A program made the position numbers and the translations under genes. 64,000 nt of DNA. Source: Dermatemys mawii. Lineage: Eukaryota > Chordata > Testudines > Dermatemydidae. Positions 45,301 to 57,410 of this stretch are shown in pieces. How positions within the stretch are numbered: the first letter of the stretch is position 1; every line of letters begins with the position of its first letter. The notes beneath the pieces were generated by a model. It saw only the letters and a program-made list of their open reading frames with translations, ran no database searches and was not told where the DNA came from. The stretch is from assembly GCA_007922305.1 (NCBI GenBank), contig ML677364.1, positions 23,357,326 through 23,421,325 on the forward strand, written 5' to 3'.

Positions 45301-47390
45301 TTAATTTTTCCAACCAAAGGCCAGCAATTTCAATGGCCTGCAGTGAGGTCCCGCTAGGTGTTGCTTATTCATTCTGTCCCATTGGCAGAATGGTGATGGA
45401 CCCCATCCGTGCATTACTTACTCTCCTATAATCAAGACCTATACCCCATCAAATACTATCTACACAAAAACAGGAGTCTACACACCCTCTCCTGTATCAA
45501 CTTACAATCTAAACGGATTCCATGGAAATTCTACAAGCAAATAAATGGCAGATTGTGACCAATGTGGCATGTAGAAGAAGGTTAATTATAATAAGACAAA
45601 GTGGAGGAGCAATTAAAGATATTACGATCCTTTCCACTTACAGAGCACCTTTCAGCCAAGAATTTCACTATGTTATAGCCATTAATTCACTAAACTTTAC
45701 AATACGCCTGCATTATCAGCAAGAGTGTTGAACGATTGTAGCAAAGACAAATTGTCTCTACGAAAGAGTCTGTTCTACTAAAATAAATGTATTTAAATTT
45801 TTATTATATAAAAATGGGAGGGGAAAAATAAGGATGGTCTGAAATAAGGTCACTCAAGGTGCAGTCTGTGAAACATGAAATCTTTGGTATATTTTTCACA
45901 TAAAACACTATTCTAAATGTGAGTGGATCTGTAAGCTCAGAGATTAATAAAAAAAAGTCCCTTTCTTTTGGTTTGTTTGTTGTAGTTGCTTTTATTCGGG
46001 TGATGAAAATAGAACAAAGCAGACTATGTTCAAACAGCAGTTATTCAGTAGTCTTTACAGATATTGTCTGAATCTAATTGGATTTTAATGAAATGATATT
46101 TCCTTTGTGATAAGTACATAAAAATTATGTTTTTAATTAACATCACAAGGTATAAGCTATAGATACCAACCCTCAACTGAAATAATATTACTTTAATGTT
46201 TGCTTCATTAAAAAAGGACAGAAGTAATAACAATGTAGCAAGAAACGTGTGTAAACTAACTGGACAATGATTAGTGCTGGCCCCTTTTCATCCCAAGTTG
46301 CTGAGTAATTTTCATGATGTCTTTTTCATTTCCTACTGCTTGGTTCACTGGTTGTGTTTAGCTGTGAAAGAGTTTCAGGGTTTATTTATAAGCTTGAAAA
46401 TTCATTTTGGGATGGGAGGGTATTAAAAATGAAATATCAATATTGTAGAAACACTAGAAGTACACTAGGTTTTTCAAGGAGGTTTTAATTCTAAGTGGTA
46501 CAATTAAAAATGATTGAGATGGCGGGGGAAGGGGGGGAATTTAAGCAAAAACCCATCTAGGGCACTGAAGTCCAAGCACAATTAATCCATTAGGGATCAT
46601 ATTGTTTAGAAGTTACCCCTCTGGCCAAATAAAGAAGGGCATTGATGGACTCTAAAGGAAGTTCTAGCTGGTCCAGAAGGACTCTGATATGTCCCCATCC
46701 TCCATGCAGCCAGTCAAGAAAGGTATCGTAGGAAAAACATCACAGAAGAGCAAGGACCTCCAGGGGTTTCTTTGAGGCACAGAATGTAGCTCCATCCACC
46801 AGACCTCACCGAAAGGGCATGATGCGACCCACATGTGAAATATAGTGATGCTCTTGTGCCTGTTTTTAATTTTTTATTAAATATCAAAATGTCAGTTGCA
46901 GTTAAAAATTGTGGAAGTTATAGAATTAAAAACAAAAAAATGTGAAAGTGAGAGAAACAGAGATGAGAATGGAACGATTGATGCCTGCCCTCCCACGCCA
47001 TGCCCATGAAAGGATTACCATACCATGGGTAATAGCACAGGATGAGAGGAAGTAGCCACCACTGAGTCACTACTCCTGTCCTGTCCAGGTGATCAGGGAG
47101 GAAATAGGCAACAGAAGAGTCCTGCAATATGCCAGCCAGTGGAGCCAAGACCATTAGCAGATTATTCCCCCACGCCCCCTGCACCAAGGATGGAGCCTGA
47201 GAGGGAATTATGACTCACAGTCACTTCTGTTCCTAAGGCAGTATAACTACCCAGTGCGCCTTACTACAGGCTGAGAGTAAGTGCAATCTACTGTACAATA
47301 CTGACATGCTCTCTGATGAGTACAAGCAGACAAGTGAACAAAGAACAAATGCAGAGAAGGTTCATAAATTTTAAGGCGTGATGGGTTGTT
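42340..47390. other. Unassigned
   Basis: No gene recognised. The segment 42960-43740 is less AT-rich and has a TATA-like GGCTTAAAAGC near 43056. It might be an old LTR, but no ends are visible. The rest is AT-rich without features. Confidence 0.4.
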
Positions 47391-47469
47391 TGTATTTATG
47401 AGGTACTGTAGTTCCATATCTTCCAAGTTCCATATCCCCAAGTTCCGTATCTTCCTTCCCCAGACTGCC

Positions 47470-47560
47470 AAGAATGCGGCAGGGGAGGCTCCGGGCACCC
47501 AACCACCCCACCCCTCAGGACTGCCTAAGCAACAGAAGGCTGGCATTCAATAAGTTTTGA
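47470..47560 (+). pseudogene. Possible 3' remnant of the Harbinger MYB-like gene
   Basis: In one + frame the sequence ends RRLAFNKF then TGA at 47558-47560, shortly before AATAAA at 47679. The position and orientation mirror the MYB-like gene of the first copy. Only a short tail remains, so the call rests on context. Confidence 0.4.
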
Positions 47561-47678
47561 AGTGTAGTGTGGCCTTGTCCTACTCTCCTCCCCTCATCCA
47601 CCACTCCACCCAATGCTTCTCTCTTCACCCACCCCTCCCCGGGCTCCCTTGGCAGTTATCCCACTATTAGTGTGAATT

Positions 47679-47717
47679 AATAAAGAATTCATGATTTTGA
47701 AACAATGACTTTTTATT
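47679..47717. terminator. Convergent poly(A) signals in the second Harbinger copy
   Basis: AATAAA on + (47679-47684) and TTTATT, which is AATAAA on - (47712-47717), lie back to back as in the first copy (5183-5222). Confidence 0.6.
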
Positions 47718-47837
47718 GCCTCTGCAAGTGGTGATCGAAGAGGGGAGCGCGCTTGACTTACAGTCAAGTAGAGTAGACCAAGAGGGTGGGTTTTCATCAA
47801 GGAGAAACAAATAGAACTATCACACTGTAGCCTGGCC

Positions 47838-49100
47838 AGTCATGAAACTGGTTTTCATGGCTTCTCTGACGTGCAGCACATCCTGCTATGCTCTTCTAAT
47901 TGCCCTGGTGTCTGGCTGCATGTAATCAGTGGACAGGCAATTTGCCTCAACCTCCCACCCCACACTAAATATCTCACCCTTACTCTCACAGATATTGTGG
48001 AGCACACAGCAAGCAGCAATAGCAATGGGAATATTTTTTTTCACTGAGGTCTATACGAATCAGTAAACTGTGCCAGCGAGCCTTTAAAAATCCAAATGCA
48101 CATTCTACCACCATTCTACACTTGCTCAGCTTATAGTTGAACTCCTCCTTACTACTGTTCAGGGTGCCAGTGTATGGCTTCATTAGCCATGGCATTAAGG
48201 GGTAGGCTGGGTCCCCAAGGATAATTATAGGCATTTCAATATCCTCAACAGTAATTTTCTGGTCTGAGAAGTAATTCCCTTCCTGCAGCTGTTCAAATAG
48301 ACCAGAGTTCCTGAAAATGCAAGCACTGTGTACCTTTCCCAGCCATCCCACGTTGATGTTGGTGAAACATCCCTTGTGATCCACCAGTGCAGCACCATTG
48401 AAAAGTATCCCTTGCAGCTTATTTACTAGCTGCCAAGGTCATCCAGGCCTAAGATAGGCATATACGTTCCATCTGTCGCCCCACCACAGTTAGGGAATCC
48501 CATTGCAGCAAAGCCATCTACTATGAACTGCACATTTCCCAGAGTCACAACCCTTGATAGCAGCAGCACAGTGGTTGTGTTGGCTACTTGTATCACATGA
48601 ACCTCCACAGTAGAGTTACCCACTCCAAATTTATTCCCAACTGACTGGTAGCTGTCTGGCATTACAAGCTTTCAGAGGGCTATCATCACTTGCTTCTGAA
48701 CTATGAGGGCTGCAGTCATCTTGGCATTCTTGCACTTCAGGGCAGGGGAAAGCAAGTCACAAAGTGCCAGGAAAGTGGCCTTATGTATTTGAAAGTTTCA
48801 GAGCCACTGGGAATCATCCCAGACCTGCAACACTAAGCGGTTCCACCAGTCTGTGCTTGTTTCCCAGGCCCAGAATTGGCATTTCAAGGCATGAGCCTGC
48901 CACATTGCCACCAGGATGTCCAAATTGCCGGTGTCTGTGTTTTGAGAGCCGTCTGTGTCCATGTCCTCATCACTCTCATCACTGTGCTGCCGTCACCTCC
49001 TTGCCTTCTTTTGCAGGTTCTGGTTCTGCACAAACTGCACGACAATGCGCAAGGTGTTTACAATGCTCATAACTGCCGCGATGATCTGAGCAGGCTCCAT
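47838..49100 (-). pseudogene. Harbinger transposase (second copy), broken
   Basis: The start at 49100 gives MEPAQIIAAVMSIVNTL. Stops interrupt the first part. From 48662 on the text reads MPDSYQSVGNKFGVGNSTV (helix-turn-helix-like) and FAAMGFPNCGGATDGTYMPI, which holds the first catalytic Asp that the other copy has lost. After a small break at about 48420-48385 it continues DHKGCFTNINVGWLGKVH and ILGDPAYPLMPW (second catalytic Asp, about 48225), then MVVECAFGFLKARW (catalytic Glu, about 48105). All three DDE residues survive although the frame is broken. The C-terminal tail continues in shifted frames to about 47838. Confidence 0.85.
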
Positions 49101-49461
49101 TCAGTGCTATGGTATCTGCATGGGCAATCTAGAGAAAAGGGCGCAAAACGATTGTCGGCCATTGCTTTCATGGTGCGAGGGGCGACTGACGAGATGCACT
49201 TACAAAAACCCGCAAGAATGGTTTTGACCCATCATGCATTGGTAGCTAAACCTGGAATTCCAATGGATGATGAAGACTGTGGGAACTGTGCGATAGGTAC
49301 CCACAGTGCACTGCTCCGAGAGTTGATGCTAGCCTCAGTACTGTGAACGCACTCCACAAACTTAGCGCGTTTAGTCGGGACACACACAATTGAATGTATA
49401 TAATCTGTTCAGAAAAATCGACTTCTATAAATTCGACCTAATTTCGTAGTGTAGGCATACC

Positions 49462-50394
49462 CATTGGGAATCAACAGCGTATGTTCGTGTGGTCACTTGC
49501 CCAAGTAGTAACACAACACAAACATTCTTAGCTCAGATAAGATTAGTTCATCTTCTTTCAAAAGAGCCTGCATTTGGAGCTCACTGTGACTCCCATAATT
49601 TATTCATACCAAAATGCACTTATCATTATGCATTTACAGTATCATTATTTGAGTTTGTTATACTGTAGCATTAGCTTAAACATTTTATAAACTGGTGAGC
49701 AGGTGTCAAGTTTATTAAGCAAAGGAAGATTATTGTTGCAGGAAAAGAATATTGGGCTGTGTTCACCAGGAGCTTAGTACAATTCTAGATTATTTAGAGG
49801 ATCAACTCATAGGACAAATAAAAAGGATTGAAAATCGTCATTGCTCAAACCACAAAGACCACAAGTGCAAAACTCCATAATTAAGGAAATCAATGTCCTG
49901 TATGTGCTCAGAGTGTTATTTTTTGAATGCCTCCAATGAAAGAGCAGCATTCCAATTGATTTTCAAATCCTGAAAATATCAGGGATGTTTTGGGATTGGG
50001 TTTAGTTTTGCCCAATTATAGAGAGAAGGACAAGGTGTGAAATTCATGTCCAGATTTGGCCCCATATCTACAATCGGAAACACAGAGGTGGACTCCCTGA
50101 GCCAATGCAGAGCCCGATATATATGTAGTTCTGCCCAGATCTGATTATAAGAGCAGTGCCATGGATTCTAACCCTCAACCTCTGTAACTGAGAGTTGCTT
50201 ATAGCAGGATTTTGGTTCTGGCTGATTTCAGTATTCTTAGTTTTAATCATTTAAATCCAAATTTCTTCAAACAAGGCAAAGTTCACACTCTGCATTCAAT
50301 ACTACATACATGTTAAGTCTGAGGATTTAAAAGAAAAGCATTTTTGAGCTATCCAAAGGCATTTAATACATTTTAAACATACTAAAAATATCTT
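49462..50394. other. Unassigned
   Basis: No gene or named repeat. Confidence 0.4.
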
Positions 50395-50560
50395 ACCCGA
50401 AAAGTGCTCTTTATCCCATTTTAAGCTGTAAACTCTTTGGGGCAGGGACTGTGTCTTCAGATAGGTTTTATATCGCAGTACAGTGGGACCTGCTCTTGAC
50501 TGGGATGACAAGATGCTATTACAGCATTGTCAATGAAACAAATACATAAATAATGTTAAT
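50395..50560 (+). repeat. Old dispersed retroposon fragment, copy A
   Basis: It contains AAACTCTTTGGGGCAGGGAC and later GGATGACAAGATGCTATTAC, ending in an AT-rich tail. The same type appears at 56385-56490 and 58840-58960. It looks like the 3' end of an ancient SINE or LINE, but I cannot name the family. Confidence 0.55.
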
Positions 50561-53500
50561 GTAATTGAAAAATAAAACCAAACTGATGTTTCACAAACTT
50601 TACAAAGAAAAAGTAATGGGATGAAATCAAATAGCAGAAATTGCACCCCCCAAGAAAATCTGTAAGTGACTGAGAATCAAAATGCTTTTTCACTAATTCC
50701 ATGATGTTATATTAATAAGTGTATTGGCATGGTGTATAATAATGAGCCAATAAAAAGAAGTTTTGCAGTTACTCTGTGTAGTCAAAAATATTGTATCCCT
50801 GTGGTCTTATTTAAAATATGAAGTGGGATAATCCCTGAATCTGTGTTGGTTCACAACTTCTTGTTCTTGACGATTATTATTGTGCATATGCTAAATCTTT
50901 TCGGCAGTGGGGAGCCCTTTCAGTATAAAGGAAGATGTGTATGTGTGTGTGCAAGTGAAATATTGGTGAATAAAGTCTTTCTTATGAAAAAATCGAGGGC
51001 TTAGGAGTCAATCATTTAGTCTTGGAAGCATTCACTCTGCAGCACAAGTGAGTTTGATCTGTAGACATAGCAAGTTAGATAGGCATTGATGAGGAAGCCA
51101 AAAATAGAAAACTGCTTAAAGGCAGTGCAAAAGTCAGGCCAGTTCTACAAATTAAATTAAATAGCTGGGAGACTCAAAAGACAGAAGCCTAATTTGTTTA
51201 TAGCTCATTTCTCCAATAAAATTTTAATCTATTATGAATACTCATTTCTGTCTTGACAACAGTTTCAGCAATCAGTTCTTAGCAGCATTACAAAGCCATG
51301 GCACTTAGTAAGAGGCACAGAATTGCAAAGAACGGCTGTGGTTAATACAGCTTCTTCAAAGCTCTGAAATATTATATCCCAGAAAGTGATCATAAATCAA
51401 GGAGAACATACATCCTTAGAAGAGCTATTTATTGAAATGTATCTTGGTGCTGTGACTGTGGATGTCACAAAAATACCTTTAGAGATTGGCTAACCTACTA
51501 TGGAAGTAGGAATTGTTAAAATTCAGTCAGATTTTCCATTTCAAAATGTTGCTTATTGGGATTGTACAATTTATCAACTGGGTATTTTCAGAAGCATATT
51601 TCAGGGAGCATATTTTCAGGCTACAAAAGGGATGAGAGTGATGAGAAAATTAAGGTGTCAAAATAGTCCTGCAAAAGGCAAAAGTACTTCACAAATAAAA
51701 CACTATATGCTGTGAATGCTATTCCTTGGTTGCAACTAAAAGCCAGATGCATATGTTTCTTGCAGTGGAGGACCACTTCTAACCTTAAACACATTCAAAT
51801 ACTATCATGAAACACTGAGCAATAATGTTCATTCTGAGTCAAATAACAGCTCTATGCTCATAACACTTTTCTCTTCACTCCAAACATTATTCTCTGTACT
51901 GAACGCTCATTCCATTGGACTGTTTGTTCCTGTTAAACACCAAGCAAATTTTATGTGGTATTGAAATCCATCTTGAACAAACATTTTATAAACCAAATGT
52001 CATGATTCTCTGATTATAAATAAACTGAATGTCATATGAAAAATCGAGATATGTAAGGTGACCTGAAAGAAGTTACGTATCAGCCAACACGTGAAAAAAC
52101 TCAAGACTGTTGTAAGATTTATTTATGAAAATATTTATTTATTAAAAATGTTGTTGAATTCCAAACGCTTCCCAAATTTTAACAAATGGAATGGAAATTT
52201 GCACAAGTGTAACTACATCTATATACTTAATTACATTGACACTAATTTCCCTCTTCTAAACAAGCTGTCAGGCTGTAGTCATGATACTGCTCATTAGAAG
52301 AGTTCACATTGCTTGGGTATTCCTGGTAGCTGTCCTGATTCCTTGGTCTTTCCAGAAATTGCCAAATTTAAGATTTAAAAGAATGAGAGAAGTTTTTTAC
52401 TGTCTTGTCATTTCAAAAGATTTCAGTAGTGTTCGTGCCAGATCATGATGCTCAAATCATATTTGATTAAGCTAATTATAATCAAGGGAGTAAATTTCCT
52501 AACCAACCCCAATCATTAGATAACAAACAATACCACCAAATTTGTATCCCCCCATCAAGGTTTGCAATCACAGTGCCTGCTCATGTAAAATAATTACAAA
52601 TGTGGCTATCCAATCATAATTCTTCAATATTGATGCTGGTAGATTAGGCAGTGTATTGCCACCGGTGTGCAATCTTGCTGTTTATTTTTTCTGCATTTTG
52701 TTAAAAAGCATACAAAATACTGACACAAAGATGAGAGGGTGTGCTAAATTTCTCACCTGTAGCAATCCTGGTCAATCCTCTGAATCTAACTGACTGATAG
52801 AGTATGAATTATTATTTCAGCATAGGTATCTGGATATTAGTAACTCTTAACAATGCTACCTTAGAGCATCAATGATAGCAGATAATGGACTGTAGATTAT
52901 GAATAACCACTGGCAAGCCTTAAGTGTTCAATGGCATGGTGTATTCTAAGATTCAACTGGCTTTCAATCAGTTTTGACTGCCTGCAAGTATGACACCTTT
53001 CTCAGTAGGTGTCAGAGTTTGCAGCTCTCTGCCATAAACCTGGAGAAGTTTTGCGACGGACTGTTGTCACTCACAGCTGTTTGTGTCTTAAAAACTGCTA
53101 ATAATTGTCAAGGAACCAGTCTCTGGTATCCCTAAGAAAAGTGTGTTGTGAATGTGCCAATCACTTTGATTTCTCAGATTCATTTAGCAACTTTTGTTAC
53201 TCTGAATGTCATTGATGCCATTGTTAAGGTTATGCATTTCTTCACATATTTTCATATGGACCAATTTCTTTTTAGCTATGTTGTCTGCTTAATTCTGCAG
53301 ACTTCAAACATTCACTTCACTGCTGTATCTTTGACTTCACTTCACAATCACTGTATAACACTTTCTAAACCTCTTGACCATTATAACAAAAAATAAAATT
53401 CAGAAGCATTTTTTACATGAAATAGAATAAGATAAAGTTAAATGCTTATTGCTTGTTGCTGGAAAATCCAAATTACGCTACATTGCAATGAGATTCCATT

Positions 53501-53811
53501 CTGTCTGTGGGTTGATGTTCTGAGTGGAGGGTACAGCTTAACACTAGCTTTATGATTTGGTTTGTGACTGAAAATTTACAGACTCTAATAGATGCATTTC
53601 TATTAGAATGGAATAATAATAATAATAATTAATAAGTTCCTTAGTTGACACATACTTATTATTCCAGTTGTAGAAATGAAATTTCTACTTTTAGCATTTA
53701 GATGTATGGTTGTGTAGGAAGAAAAAATGCTGCTCCTTTTCATCAACGTTAAGGGCATGTTTTCTGTGTTCTTGTGTTTTGAAATTTATGGGTGGTCAAA
53801 TTCATCCAGTT
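50561..53811. other. Unassigned AT-rich sequence
   Basis: Nothing is recognised apart from a short TGTG run near 50936-50952. The AATAAT run at 53612-53629 is listed separately. Confidence 0.45.
53612..53629. repeat. (AAT)n microsatellite
   Basis: Six consecutive AAT units, slightly degraded at the right end. Confidence 0.9.
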
Positions 53812-53925
53812 CTTTCATAGATTTCACAGATTCTGAGGCCAGAAGGAATCATTGTGATCATATAGTCTGACCTCCTGTATAACACAGGCCATAGAACTTC
53901 CCCCAAGATAATTCCATTCGAATGT
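53812..53925 (-). mobile_element. CR1 LINE 3' terminus, minus orientation
   Basis: Read on -, it ends GGTCAGACTATATGATCACA...CTTCTGGCCTCAGAATC and ATCTATGA, the typical 3' tip of CR1. The CR1 copy at 59320-60030 ends in the closely related GATGATCATAATGGTCC...GAAATCTATGG. Only the last 110 bp or so are present. Confidence 0.8.
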
Positions 53926-56384
53926 GGAGTTTGTATAAAACAAAAAATATAAAGAAATAAAGAATAATAATAAATAATAGCTAAATCTGGCAATATACTT
54001 TTAAGTATCATGCCTTTATTTTTCAAGATGCTTTAAAAAGGAACTTCAGATTTGATTATTATTTAAACTACTGGAATATCACATGTTGCCTAGCGAGATA
54101 CTGTAAAACCTCACTACTTCATGGTAATGCCTGGAAGACCCATTTAGAATGACTGAATTTTGCAAATGAATGCATGCAGGGAGCAGTATTATGATAAAAA
54201 GACAGTGCATCATAATATGTACCTTGTTCATTTACTTGACAATTGTGATTCAATTTTAAATATTTAAAACAATGTTTGATACTGGACTTCTAAACATATA
54301 ATAGAGTATTTTGGGAAAATGATAAAACTTCAGTAGCTTCATTAGAAGTTGTTCCAGTGCAAAACCTCAGATTCTAACACAACTGAATTTTGGGAAGACT
54401 CAGCTCTGGTTCCTTATTGTGTGTATATAACTCATGTCTAAATATGATACCTCCCTACTTGGGTCCCTCAGAGGCTAGAGACTCTCATACAGTGACTCCA
54501 TATTCCTTCCCACCCCCTCACTATTTGCCTGAGCAAAGGCCCAGTTAAGTCATTGAGAGTCTTTTTTCTTCACTCCAGTGGGCATCAAATCATGTGCTCA
54601 TGTCTACACAACTCCCTTTGGAAGAAGATATTAATTCAAATATAATTCTATTGACAATAAGTGGGCTTCCACCTTGTGCTCTAACTTCAGTGTCCAAATC
54701 ATCTCAATCATCTCAATATCAAGTCCTGACGCTGAACACATTAAAGTAATCTAATTTGCAGGCGACAGAATACTTTAGAGTGTTCTGTGTCTCAATGAGA
54801 TCAAGCGAAGTTTCTATAATATGGAGAGGCTTCCTATGCTTGATTACCAGCCCCCACTTGCCTTCATTGCAGGAGTAACCAATGAAAAATAATCATATAA
54901 CACAGCTGCATCGTTTCCTTGATTCTCTTTTGCCTTGTGCTGAACTTTGTATCAAGCCAGAGACAAATAGGTCACCAATGACCCTACAATTTTACCCAAC
55001 CAGGTTTAGTTATACATGCAAAGCCAGAGGCATCAACTTTTTATCATCTCATAGATGGTGCGAATGTAACTAACCACAGACCTCACATTAAACAGCATGA
55101 AGGTATGAACCAGATCTCTCTCCATGGTTATCCTGCATTCCTGTGCCAAATGCCAGGCAATTGAACAGATACCCACATCTGTGCCTGTGATGCTGAGCTG
55201 TTTGTGATGCTCTCATAGGTATGCAGTTAGGTGCAATGAAGAGCTGTATGATGCCCTGCTGTTTGCACAGCACCTGCCTCCGTAACATGCGTCTTATCAT
55301 TTCTTCATCCCCATTGGCACTAAATTAACCAGAAAATGTAAAACAAAAAGAAATTACAAACATACTGTATATGGGGCCAAATCAAGTTCATCTTAGCATT
55401 TTTTATATATTGTTACATTTTGTTTTAGTTTCCCTAGCTTCAAGCTGTATAATAGTGCATTTTTAAAGTGTCAGTTTGTTGTTATGCTTAATTTAATAAA
55501 CCTCTTGGCATAATATTATGTCACAGACATTTGCTGCTCAAATTATAGGATAAATTAGTAAAAGCCATTAAAAGGATGCACTAAAAAGTCTTCATTTCCA
55601 CTCCATATTTGGTTGGATTTTCGTTACTGCTCTATTCCCCCCTGCCCCATTCCCAGATCAGTGTCTGTTTATATTCTACTGATAGAATTCCAGTCACAGG
55701 GCCAGTCCTCTTGAGATTTACCTGACCTAGGATGCACTCTAAACTGCTTTATACAGATAACAAGCAGGTCTACTGACACTGAATGCACTGGCTTAGTGGC
55801 TCTCTTATTTTAAATTATGCAGCTGATAATGTCATCCGATCAGGATCAACAATCATAGGGAGTTTTGTCACTTCAGCTTCCCTACTCACTCATAGTACAG
55901 TGGGAACCTTAAATCTGAAATGGCTGACTTTGTGCATTTATAATCTTGACCTTAAACATAGCAGTAATGCCATTGTATACATGAAAATCAATATATGGAA
56001 AGAGGAAAAAATAATCAGAACAAAATAATGGTTATTTCTATAATGTCTCTTTCTTAGACTTGCCTTCTTTTACATTCTGTTTTTCTCCTCTTAAAAAAAA
56101 ATCTCTCTTTTTTTTTGGACCAAAATTATTGTTGGCATTACTGAGCATGTTCAGAATGGTGGTGGGATTTGGACATGGCAACATTCGGCAATGCACTTAA
56201 GGAAATGCTGCACTTTAAGTATGGGCTTAAGCCTTGTTCTGTTCAGCAGTATACAGTAGGAGATGATTAACCTGAAGTTCTTTGGTGAATCTGGCACATT
56301 TACTGTTTAAGTTAAGCAATAGCAGACTCTTTAATCTCTCTTGCAGACCAGTTACTGAAGAGGGACAAAATTCCACACCCTTGA
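53926..56384. other. Unassigned
   Basis: No convincing gene. The segment 55088-55320 has a 70-codon open frame on - rich in Arg and His, but I find no family for it. Confidence 0.4.
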
Positions 56385-56490
56385 GGGTTATACTGCCATT
56401 ACTCATATTTTACTTTGTGTCTGTACAGCACCTAGAATGAAGTGGGCCTAAGCTCTTATTGGGGCCTCTAGACACTATTAAATATACATA
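56385..56490 (+). repeat. Old dispersed retroposon fragment, copy B
   Basis: It has TGTCTGTACAGCACCTAGAATG and TTGGGGCCTCTAGACACTAT followed by an AT-rich tail, matching the fragments near 50395 and 58840. Confidence 0.55.
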
Positions 56491-56515
56491 ATACATGCAA
56501 GGAATACAATGAGAG

Positions 56516-56813
56516 TGTCGGGAAGAAACAGACGGAGACAGCTTGCGGAAGGAGGCGACCTGGGAAAGTCCCAGCTTGCCGCTTTTATTAAGTACAAACG
56601 TGCTGTAAGGCGTATATGACAGTGATAAATAGGCTTGTTTACTTCATTGTGATAGGCGGTGAAAGAAGAGCTCTCCTCATGGCTACCTCGTGGACAGCTA
56701 GAGGGACAAGCGTGCCTGTGGTTTTCCAGCGCTTCAGCTTACTACAAGACCTTGAGAGATAACAAGGGTTCAGAAGTTTATAGAGCGTGGTTTGCCAGCG
56801 CTCAAGGCCTTCA
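56516..56813 (-). mobile_element. Solo LTR of an endogenous retrovirus, 298 bp, 6-bp duplication
   Basis: On + it reads TGTCGGGAAG...AAGGCCTTCA, so on - the LTR runs TGAAGG...CCCGACA. The perfect 6-bp repeat TGAGAG flanks it (56510-56515 and 56814-56819). On - a poly(A) signal (AATAAAAGC, near 56588) is followed about 70 bp later by the 3' end, as in the R-U5 part of an LTR. A CTATAAAC word near 56780 could be the TATA box. CCAGCGCT is repeated at about 56725 and 56794. Six-base duplications are typical of alpha- and beta-like (class II) retroviruses. No viral gene is present. Confidence 0.8.
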
Positions 56814-56943
56814 TGAGAGCTACAGTTTTGTTATAGCAAATGCTAGGAGAAATTAGCCATCATGGAAATATATTAGGGATACATCAAAAATCACTGACTA
56901 CAGATGGCCTTCTAATAGTGAAATGTTACTGAAAATCACAAGG

Positions 56944-57410
56944 ACAATGCAAGTTCTGCAAAAGCAACAAACAGTCTTGTAGTACCTTATAGACAAAGAG
57001 AGGAGAAACTGCTTTTGTAGTTGGCGAGCCATTCACAGTCTTCGTTTAATCCTGAGCTGAAGGTGTCAAATTTGCAGATGAACTGTAGCCCAGCAGATTC
57101 TCTTTGAAGTCTGGTCTTGAAGTTTTTTTGATGCAGGATGGCTGCTTTTAAAGCTACTGTTGTGTGTCCAGGAAGTTGAAGTGTTCTCCTACAAGTTTTT
57201 GCATATTGCCATTCCTAATATCTGATCTGTGTCCATTTATTCTTTTATGTAGGTATTGTCCACTTTGGCCAATGTACATAGTCTTCGCCTACGAAAGCTT
57301 ATGCTCCTAAACATCTGTTAGTCTATAAGGTGCTACAAGATTCTTTGTCGCTTTTGCATATCCAGACTAACATGGCTACCCCTCTGATACTGGACACAAT
57401 GCCAGTGCTG
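56944..57410 (-). mobile_element. Penelope-like element, truncated, with inverted tails and 15-bp duplication
   Basis: ACAATGCAAGTTCTG (56944-56958) and ACAATGCCAGTGCTG (57396-57410) are a 13/15 direct repeat. Between them, on -, lies the end of a GIY-YIG protein: YIGQSGQYLHKRINGHRSDIR (about 57275-57213), then EHFNF, AAILHQKNFKTRLQRES and FICKFDT, GLNEDCEWLANYK (about 57020), with two frameshifts. The 3' tail at 56959-56992 recurs inverted at 57321-57358. A further 35 bp, GGCTACC...CTCTGATAC, lies outside the inverted copy. It is the same architecture as 14021-14292. Confidence 0.85.

Larger units (their letters stand above)
47390..49461 (-). mobile_element. Second PIF/Harbinger element, truncated at the MYB side
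   Basis: The right tip, read on -, is GGTATGCCTACACTACG, a Harbinger end. The transposase relic runs on - from 49100 to about 47838. The convergent poly(A) pair is at 47679-47717. The 3' end of a MYB-like gene lies on + up to about 47560. The far terminal repeat and most of the MYB-like gene are missing, and the left limit is only approximate. It belongs to a different subfamily from the 2840-7179 copy, because the tips differ (GGTATG versus GGCCTT) and the 5' region is shorter (about 360 bp versus 875 bp). Confidence 0.8.

Noticed and set aside
55088..55300. 70-codon Arg/His-rich frame, considered as part of a Harbinger-like gene
   Set aside because: I could not match it to either Harbinger gene in the window, and it has no terminal repeats nearby.
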